Source: UBA8958 sp964571695 (GTDB lineage Bacteria; Desulfobacterota; Syntrophia; Syntrophales; UBA8958). From it: a DNA stretch of 30,639 nt. The stretch lies in contig CAZNDG010000035.1 of NCBI GenBank assembly GCA_964571695.1, forward strand, positions 1 through 30,639, written 5' to 3'. The translations under genes and the position numbers were made by a program. Position 1 is the stretch's first letter, and each line of letters opens with the position of its first letter. The notes under the pieces were generated by a model that was not told where the DNA came from, did not search any database, and saw only the letters and a program-made list of their open reading frames with translations. Below, in pieces: positions 22,057 to 28,677 of this stretch.

Positions 22057-23694
22057 ATGACCTTTGACACATCCATCGTCCACTCCCGTTCCAAGAAGAT
22101 ATTCCTCACCTTTTTTGCTTTGGGTTCCCTGCTCCCCATTCTTATCGCCATTTTCATCATGCGCCAGTATGTGCTTCCCTACCTGCCCGCCGAAGACGCC
22201 GAGCATCTCAGGTTCATCCTCCAACTCGGCGTAAGCGCCATGCTCTTTTTTCCGCTGTTGAGCTTCTTTCTCGTGTTCCGCTGGCTTCATTCCCTCGAGA
22301 ACATCACGACGGAAATAGTCTCCAAGACCCAGGCCGTATCCAGCAGGGAAGAGGAGTTTGCGGGCCAGAAGATCGACAGAACCGATCTCTATGCCGACCC
22401 CGTCACTCCGGCAAAGCCAGAGGAAAATGAAATCCAGAGTCTTATCCGTTCCTTCAATACCATCTTCCAAACCGCGGCCGATCAGCTTGCCGAACGGAAC
22501 CACATCAAGGATCTTCTGGCCCGCCTGATCGGCATATCGGCCAACCTGACATCGGAGTTGGACTTCGATCGCCTCTTCCCGCTCATCATCGGCAATGTCA
22601 CCCAGGCCATGGAGGCGGAAAGGACCAGTCTCTACGTAGTTGATTGGGACCGCCGGGAGCTTTGGACGATGGTCGCTGAAGGGGTGCAGCAGATCCGGCT
22701 GCCTCTGGGCCAGGGCATCAGCGGCCGGGTCGCCGCGACAGGAGAGACCCTCAACGTTCCTGATGCCTGGGAGCTGCCCTATTTCGACCGGTCCTTCGAC
22801 GAGAAGAACAACTTCCGGACCCATTCCGTCCTGTGCCTGCCGATCAGGGGCCGTTACGGGAAGACCATCGGCGTTGTCCAGGTCATCAACAAGCAGGGAA
22901 AGGAACGTTTTGACGAGGAAGACGAAACGTTCCTGAAAGGACTGGTATCCCAGGTGGGGATTGCCCTCGAGAACTCCCTGCTGGTGGATGAAATGAAGCT
23001 TTCTTTCGAGGCATCGATAAAAACCCTCTCCGCCACCGTCGATTCCCGCCATCCAATGACCGCGGGACATTCTGACCGGGTAACTGAGTACTCCGTAATG
23101 ATCGCCAAAAGGATGAATCTGGGCAGAGAAGAACAGGAAGTCATAAAATACGCCGCCATCCTCCATGATATCGGCAAGATCGGCATCCGGGACGATATAC
23201 TGATGAAGGAGGGACGGTTTACCTCAAAAGAATGGGAGGAGATGAAAACCCATCCCCGGAAGACCTTGGCCATCCTGGAGCAGTTCCATTTTCCCCGGCA
23301 TCTGCGCGATGTTCCGGAGATCGCCTGCCGGCACCATGAAAGGATCGACGGCTCCGGCTATACCGAAGGTCTCAAGGGCGACAAGATACCCCTCGGGGCC
23401 AAGATCATCGCCGTCGCCGATGTCTTCGACGCCCTGACATCGAAACGCGACTATCCGAAATACACTTCGGAAGACAACTTTGACAACTTCCCGATGCCGC
23501 TTTGGGAGGTCGTCGAGATGATGAAGTCGCAAACGGGAAGCCATTTCGATCCCCGGGTGATGGATGCTTTTCTGCATTGCCTCCCCGCGGCCCTGAAGCA
23601 TTACCGCGGAAACCATTTTCGTGAGGAATACGTGGATAGCATGCTCCAAATGCTTCAATCCCGGCCCGGCCCGGATTCACTGCCCCGGCAATAG
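22057..23694 (+). CDS. Membrane GAF/HD-GYP domain protein with GYT in place of GYP
   Basis: A 545-residue signalling protein. Two transmembrane helices (about 15-35 and 52-75) are followed by a coiled linker, a GAF domain (about 160-310) and an HD-GYP phosphodiesterase domain. The metal ligands His370-Asp371 (LHDIGKIG) and HHERIDGSGY are present, but the motif reads GYT (434-436, then EGL) where GYP is usual. HD-GYP enzymes cleave cyclic di-GMP; the proline is part of the signature for binding partner GGDEF proteins and not a metal ligand, so activity may remain. ATG 22057 is chosen over GTG 22048 because GGGGAG sits nine bases before it. There is no separate sensor domain outside the membrane. 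Confidence 0.9.
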   Translation: MTFDTSIVHSRSKKIFLTFFALGSLLPILIAIFIMRQYVLPYLPAEDAEHLRFILQLGVSAMLFFPLLSFFLVFRWLHSLENITTEIVSKTQAVSSREEEFAGQKIDRTDLYADPVTPAKPEENEIQSLIRSFNTIFQTAADQLAERNHIKDLLARLIGISANLTSELDFDRLFPLIIGNVTQAMEAERTSLYVVDWDRRELWTMVAEGVQQIRLPLGQGISGRVAATGETLNVPDAWELPYFDRSFDEKNNFRTHSVLCLPIRGRYGKTIGVVQVINKQGKERFDEEDETFLKGLVSQVGIALENSLLVDEMKLSFEASIKTLSATVDSRHPMTAGHSDRVTEYSVMIAKRMNLGREEQEVIKYAAILHDIGKIGIRDDILMKEGRFTSKEWEEMKTHPRKTLAILEQFHFPRHLRDVPEIACRHHERIDGSGYTEGLKGDKIPLGAKIIAVADVFDALTSKRDYPKYTSEDNFDNFPMPLWEVVEMMKSQTGSHFDPRVMDAFLHCLPAALKHYRGNHFREEYVDSMLQMLQSRPGPDSLPRQ

Positions 23695-23993
23695 ATCTTT
23701 ACCGCGGTGAAAATCGTCGGTTTACGGTCAGTTGACAAATGGAAAGCCACGGATTCCAACCTTGCCGTTTTTCATCATCAGGCGTCCGATTTTGAGATAT
23801 TATTATCCTAATATATTGATTTCGCCATTTAAATACATTCTTCTTGCACGGATTAACGCTTTTTTGTAATATTCCCAACAATCGTTTTTCTATATATTTT
23901 TTACAACTAATTGGTCCCATTGACTTTTTAAGCGCTGGCGAGAATTATATATATACATTGCCGGCATCATAACTCACCATAAGGAGCAGGATC
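23695..23993. other. AT-rich intergenic region before the secretion locus
   Basis: No gene of 60 codons or a ribosome site is seen. The last 80 bases hold TTGACT (23920-23925) and a TATATATATA tract (about 23946-23955); the spacing is 19-20, so the promoter assignment is weak. The stretch is far richer in AT than the flanking genes. Confidence 0.4.
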
Positions 23994-25727
23994 ATGAAAC
24001 ATATCCGTCACCAGACATTCCCCGTCATCCTCTTCTTCATTCTCCTTTTCTGCTCTCCTGCCTTTGCCCAGCCCGACGCGGGAACACTTCTCCAGGAACA
24101 ACGGCAGCCCGCTACCTCCCTTCCCGATCGCCTCCCCAGTGAAGACAAACGGGATATCGCGGCGCCGCCGCTGACCGACACCGGCGTCCGGGTCCTCGTG
24201 AAGGCCTTCCGCTTTACGGGCCGCTTCGAGGGCATGGCCGCGGAGGCGGAGCTCCAGGAGATCGTCAAGGGAGGCATCGGCCGGGAGTTGGGCTTCGCCG
24301 AACTGCAGCAACTGGCCGGGCAGGTCACGAGTTATCTCCGGGAAAAGAAGGGCTTTCTCCTGGCCCGGGCCTATCTTCCCAAACAGGATGTTACGGAGGG
24401 CATCGTCGAGATAGCCGTCATCGCGGGGCGTATTGACGGCAAGGTCCGCATCGACCTCAAGGATCCCCACCGCATAGATCCGTCGCTTCTCCAGGGTATG
24501 GCCGACCGGGCCGTCCCCGGGGACAGTCCGGCCCGGATGGAGCGGATCGAACGGGCGGTCCTACTCATGAACGATCTGCCCGGTCTCAACGCCCAGGCTT
24601 CGCTGGAGCCGGGCGGCGCACCCGGCACCACCCGGCTCGTCATCAACGCCGCGGAGGGAAGGCTCCTGCACGGCGTCCTTTCGGGAGACAACTACGGCGA
24701 CCGCTACACCGGCTCCTGGCGGGGAACGGGTCAGGCCGCCCTTAACGATCCCCTGGGCTGGGGCGACCAGTTGAACCTCACCTTCACCGGCGCGGCCAAC
24801 CTCCTCCAGGGCCGGGCCGGCTATGCCGTGCCTCTGGGAACCTCCGGCCTGACCGGAAACCTCTCCTACACCTATCTGTCATACAAACTTGGGGAAGAGC
24901 TCAAGTCCCTGGACGCCAAAGGCCGGGCCGACACCTTTGCCGCCGGATTCAGCTATCCCCTCCTCCGCTCCCGCCGCGCCAGCGTCTGGACAGGGCTGGG
25001 CGGCGAGTACTTTGTGCTCGGCGACGAGGCCAACGACGTCAAGACCCGGGACCGCAAACTCTCCGTGGGGAACCTGAACCTGACGGGAAGCTTCTATGAC
25101 GGCTTTGGCGGCGGGGGGCTAACGAATGTCAACATCTACTTTTACGGCGGCAGCGTGGACCTGTCGGGGGTGGAGAGCAACAAGGCCAACGACGCCACGG
25201 GTCCCAAGACGGCCGGCGGCTTCTCCCGGGGGACCTATTCCGTGGGCCGCCTCCAGCGCGTCACCGCCTGGCTGGCCCTCTTCGGATCGGCCCGGGGCCA
25301 GTTGGCCTCCGGCAACCTCGATTCCTCCCAAAAATTCATTCTCGGGGGCCCGGCAAGCATCCGGGCCTATCCGGTCGGCGAGGCCCCGGGCGATGAAGGC
25401 CACGCCGGCACCGTCGAAGCCCGTTTCGACCTCCCCTTCCTGCCCCCCTGGGCCACCACACAACTGGTGGGCTTTGTCGACGCGGGCTGGATCATGCTCC
25501 ACAAGAGCCTCTGGACCGGCGCCGTCACCAGCGCCTCGGGACGCAACGACTACCTCCTGGCCGGGGGCGGCGGGGGATTGAATATCGGCAAACCCGGCCT
25601 CTACAGTCTCCGGGCCTCCTACGCCCACAAGATCGGTCCCAACGACGGCTGCAGCACCACCGGCATGGATGCCGACAACCGTAACGACAACGGCCGCTTC
25701 TGGCTCCAGCTCCTGATCTGGATCTGA
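23994..25727 (+). CDS. Two-partner secretion transporter (TpsB, FhaC/ShlB/HMW1B family)
   Basis: A 577-residue outer-membrane protein. The Sec signal is cleaved after Ala25 (SPAFA/QP). Two POTRA domains span roughly 65-210 (starting VKAFRFTGRFEG, then LREKKGFLLARAYLPKQDV). A 16-strand Omp85-type barrel follows, with the loop-6 motif at Arg457 in RAYPVGEAPGDEG. It exports a partner exoprotein through the outer membrane. The partner is very probably the TpsA gene at 28678, separated by a SapC gene and a glycosyltransferase. AAGGAG stands before the ATG. Confidence 0.93.
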   Translation: MKHIRHQTFPVILFFILLFCSPAFAQPDAGTLLQEQRQPATSLPDRLPSEDKRDIAAPPLTDTGVRVLVKAFRFTGRFEGMAAEAELQEIVKGGIGRELGFAELQQLAGQVTSYLREKKGFLLARAYLPKQDVTEGIVEIAVIAGRIDGKVRIDLKDPHRIDPSLLQGMADRAVPGDSPARMERIERAVLLMNDLPGLNAQASLEPGGAPGTTRLVINAAEGRLLHGVLSGDNYGDRYTGSWRGTGQAALNDPLGWGDQLNLTFTGAANLLQGRAGYAVPLGTSGLTGNLSYTYLSYKLGEELKSLDAKGRADTFAAGFSYPLLRSRRASVWTGLGGEYFVLGDEANDVKTRDRKLSVGNLNLTGSFYDGFGGGGLTNVNIYFYGGSVDLSGVESNKANDATGPKTAGGFSRGTYSVGRLQRVTAWLALFGSARGQLASGNLDSSQKFILGGPASIRAYPVGEAPGDEGHAGTVEARFDLPFLPPWATTQLVGFVDAGWIMLHKSLWTGAVTSASGRNDYLLAGGGGGLNIGKPGLYSLRASYAHKIGPNDGCSTTGMDADNRNDNGRFWLQLLIWI

Positions 25728-25818
25728 AGATGCCAACCACCAACCGCTTGCCGCCAACATTTTTGGCGGTGATTTGCGCTCCGGGGCAAAATATGCAGTG
25801 ATTTCAGAACATATGCAT

Positions 25819-25834
25819 TGGCATGACAAATGCA
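25819..25834 (+). promoter_or_regulatory. Candidate sigma-54 promoter ahead of the SapC gene
   Basis: TGGCATG-ACAA-ATGCA matches the -24/-12 form TGGCAYG-N4-TTGCA except for one base, with GG and GC ten bases apart. It overlaps a direct repeat ATGCATTG (25813-25820, 25830-25837), which may instead be the functional feature. Confidence 0.35.
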
Positions 25835-25881
25835 TTGCAATAAAAAAGCGGCATTTTTTCTTGTAAGGAGGACTCAGCGTC

Positions 25882-26610
25882 ATGACCACCACCGCACCTC
25901 TTCCCCAGTTTTACCGTCAACCATCCGTTCTCGATCGGGAACGGCACGCCGATCTGACCATCTCCACAAGTCCCGGTCGTTACTCCTTCGCCTCGGGAGC
26001 GCAAACCGTGGTCATGGCCTGCATCGAGTTTTTTGACGCCTGCCGCCAGTTTCCCATCATCTTTGCTCCGGCCGCCGACGGCCCCATTGTCCCTCTGGCC
26101 CTCATGGGACTCGAAAGCGGAGAAAATCTTTTCATCGACAAAGACGGATACTGGCTGGGAAGCTATATCCCCGCCTATATCCGGCGCTACCCCTTCATCA
26201 CCACCGACGGCACCGATGGACAGATGACGGTTTGTTTCGACGCGGCCTTCGACGGCTGCGACCGGGAGGGGGGGGCAGCGCTGTTCATCCAGGGAGAGCC
26301 AACCGAAAAGATGAAGGAAATCATGGCATTTCTGGAGGATTATTACCGAAGGATGAAGGAAACGGAGGGCTTCTGCGCCCTGTTGGCCGCGGGGGGACTC
26401 CTGCGCCAGATAGACGCCCAGGCAAACCTGGCCGACGGCCGCAGCTACGCCTTAAACGGCATGCTCGTAGTCGATGAGCAGAAACTGAACCAAATGCCGG
26501 ACATCGACATCGTCCGCTTGTTCCGCAACGGCTCCCTGGCCCTGATCAACGCCCACCTGCTCTCGCTGCGCAACCTGGGCATTCTGGTGGATCGCAAGGG
26601 GGGAAAATGA
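25882..26610 (+). CDS. SapC-family protein
   Basis: A 242-residue protein of the SapC family, recognised by the opening with FASGAQTVVMACIEFFDACRQ, by PIVPLALMGLESGENLF and by the GYWLGSYIPAYIRRYPF block. The family is named from the S-layer secretion cluster of Campylobacter fetus, but its biochemical activity is unknown. No signal peptide or membrane segment is visible, so it is probably cytoplasmic. AAGGAGG is well placed before the ATG. Its place between the TpsB transporter and the GT41 enzyme suggests a role in making or exporting the TpsA exoprotein. That is inference. Confidence 0.85.
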   Translation: MTTTAPLPQFYRQPSVLDRERHADLTISTSPGRYSFASGAQTVVMACIEFFDACRQFPIIFAPAADGPIVPLALMGLESGENLFIDKDGYWLGSYIPAYIRRYPFITTDGTDGQMTVCFDAAFDGCDREGGAALFIQGEPTEKMKEIMAFLEDYYRRMKETEGFCALLAAGGLLRQIDAQANLADGRSYALNGMLVVDEQKLNQMPDIDIVRLFRNGSLALINAHLLSLRNLGILVDRKGGK

Positions 26611-26662
26611 GCAATGCCAGGCACATACGACAATTTTTGCGGGAAAAGCAATAGCCCTGATA

Positions 26663-26668
26663 TATAAT
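26663..26668 (+). promoter_or_regulatory. Possible -10 element before the glycosyltransferase gene
   Basis: A perfect TATAAT 46 bases before the ATG at 26714. The nearest -35-like TTGCGG (26637-26642) is 20 bases away, so the call is weak. Confidence 0.25.
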
Positions 26669-26713
26669 GCTGGGCCATGGATGTGGCTCAAAACATGGTG
26701 ACGGGATAGGGAT

Positions 26714-28588
26714 ATGAACCCGGCATATCAACAGGCATTGACCCTCCTAAACGGGGGACATTGCGAAGAGGCACGGCGCCTCTATTCGGAACTGCTCCGC
26801 GGTCACGATGAGGTGAAATTCATCCTCAACGACCTTGGCGTGACACATTTTCTCCAGGAAGATGCGGGCAGGGCCTTGTCTTACTATGACGCGGCACTGC
26901 TTATCGATCCGCAATTCGCCATCGCCCACCAGAACAGGGGCAACGCCCTGATGAAACAGGACCGCGTAGACGAAGCCATCGCCTCTTTTTACGCATCCAT
27001 GGAGTGCAGCAACGACAAGGGCTGGGTCATCCAGGTGGGGCACCAGATTTTGACCAGGCTCTCTGAACTGGATCGCAAAGAGGACATCAATGCCTACTGG
27101 CGTGTCCTTATAGAGCGATTTCCCAACGACGCGGGCATTCTGCACAACTACGCTAATCATTTATCCGAAGCCTTCTATCGCTATGACGAGGCCCTTGAGA
27201 TATACCAGCGGCTCGAGAGCCATCCCGACGTCGACCTCCCTCAGCTCTACAACGATTGGGGCGTGGCGCTGAAAGGCGCCGGTCGGACAGTGCAGGCCCG
27301 CGAAATGTATCGACGCGCCCTGGCCATCCGTCCCTTCATGCCGGTCATGTACAGCAATCTGCTTTTCGATTCTCTTTACGACCCTGACCTTGCCCCGGAC
27401 ATGATCCTTGAACTTCATAAGGGATATGAAAAGAACCAGGTCCCCCAAGACATAACTCCCTTCAGCCATAATCATGCCGGCGGCGATCCTGACCGTCCCC
27501 TTCGCATCGGCTATCTCTCGTCAGACTTTCGTCATCATTCCATAGGTCTTTTTACCCTGTCCGTGATAAAAAATCACGATCCCCATCAATTTGAGGTCTT
27601 CTGTTACTACAATTGCCCGGTAAACGACGATTACACCGATGAGTTCAAGAGTTATGCAAGGCTGTGGCGGGTGGTGGACGGAATGGATCCCGGCAGCATA
27701 GCCAGGCTCATTCACGATGATCGCATCGACATCCTCGTGGAGCTCAACGGCCACACAAAGGGCAATGTTCTGCCGGTGCTATTTTATAAACCGGCGCCGG
27801 TTCAGATGACCTGGCTGGGGAATGTTCATTCCCTGGGCATCAGCACAGTAGACTGGTTTATCACCGATGCCATCGCCGACCCTCCGGGGATGACGGAAGG
27901 GCAGTTTGTGGAGAAACTCCTCCGTCTGCCCGGTTCCTTTCTGTGCTTTACCCCCTACAAAGAGACGCCTGACCTGCTGGACACGCCTGCTCTGGTCAAC
28001 GGTTTTGTCACCTTCGGCCTGGTGGGAAATTTCGCCAAGATCAATCAATACATGGTTGGCCTCTATGCCCGGGTGATGCATGCCCTGCCGGGCAGCATGT
28101 GCCTGGTAAGATCGTCAGGAGTGACCGAGGCCGTCTGCAGGGCAGGGCTTACGGAGATGTTCTCCAGGGAGGGGATCGACGCAGACCGCCTGATTCTCAG
28201 ACCACGAACCGACGATATCCAAGACTACCTCGCAACCTTCAGGGAGATCGATATACTGTTCGATTTCTATCCCTTCAACGGAGAGACGATCACCTGCGCC
28301 GCCCTCCAGATGGGGACGCCCATGGTGAGTCTTGCCGGAACAAGCCACCGTTCCCGGGCAGGTCTGAGCATTCTCACCGCGCTAGGTCATCCCGAATGGG
28401 CATCCGACAGCGCTGACGGTTTTATCGAGGCCGCTGCGTCTCTGGCCAAAGATGCAAAACGGTTAAATGATATTCACCACAGCTTGAAGGACGAATTTCT
28501 CTCCTCGCCGCTATGCAACGGATCAAGTTTCACCGGGCAACTGGAAGGGGCCTACAAGATGGTCTGGGAAGAATACATGAAGAGGTGA
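26714..28588 (+). CDS. TPR-GT41 protein glycosyltransferase (OGT/HMW1C-like)
   Basis: A 624-residue cytoplasmic enzyme. About 220 residues of tetratricopeptide repeats (for example QFAIAHQNRGNALMKQDRVD and LYNDWGVALKGAGRTVQARE) lead to a GT41 catalytic domain from about 255. Its family blocks are PLRIGYLSSDFRHHSIGLF, ILVELNGHTKGN, PAPVQMTWLGNVHSLGISTVD and SRAGLSILTALGHPEW, matching SPINDLY/OGT-type enzymes. GT41 transfers a sugar from a nucleotide donor to Ser/Thr (OGT) or to Asn in Asn-X-Ser/Thr (HMW1C). TPRs select the protein acceptor. Lying directly before a TpsA gene, its likely acceptor is that exoprotein. Donor sugar and acceptor residue cannot be told. The ribosome site is weak. Confidence 0.9.
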   Translation: MNPAYQQALTLLNGGHCEEARRLYSELLRGHDEVKFILNDLGVTHFLQEDAGRALSYYDAALLIDPQFAIAHQNRGNALMKQDRVDEAIASFYASMECSNDKGWVIQVGHQILTRLSELDRKEDINAYWRVLIERFPNDAGILHNYANHLSEAFYRYDEALEIYQRLESHPDVDLPQLYNDWGVALKGAGRTVQAREMYRRALAIRPFMPVMYSNLLFDSLYDPDLAPDMILELHKGYEKNQVPQDITPFSHNHAGGDPDRPLRIGYLSSDFRHHSIGLFTLSVIKNHDPHQFEVFCYYNCPVNDDYTDEFKSYARLWRVVDGMDPGSIARLIHDDRIDILVELNGHTKGNVLPVLFYKPAPVQMTWLGNVHSLGISTVDWFITDAIADPPGMTEGQFVEKLLRLPGSFLCFTPYKETPDLLDTPALVNGFVTFGLVGNFAKINQYMVGLYARVMHALPGSMCLVRSSGVTEAVCRAGLTEMFSREGIDADRLILRPRTDDIQDYLATFREIDILFDFYPFNGETITCAALQMGTPMVSLAGTSHRSRAGLSILTALGHPEWASDSADGFIEAAASLAKDAKRLNDIHHSLKDEFLSSPLCNGSSFTGQLEGAYKMVWEEYMKR

Positions 28589-28677
28589 TACGGTGAATTT
28601 AAATAACGTCGCTGCCATGCCGATAACCATGAGAGAACATTTTTACGGGAGCGCTATTCCCCGGAAAGGACATAGCC

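Noticed and set aside
22039..23166. Open frame of 375 codons on the minus strand
   Set aside because: Antisense to the GAF/HD-GYP gene; no recognisable domain or start signal.
25751..25769. Terminator after TpsB (CCGCCAA/TTGGCGG hairpin)
   Set aside because: The stem is good but no T run follows, so it is not a standard terminator; it may be only an attenuating hairpin.
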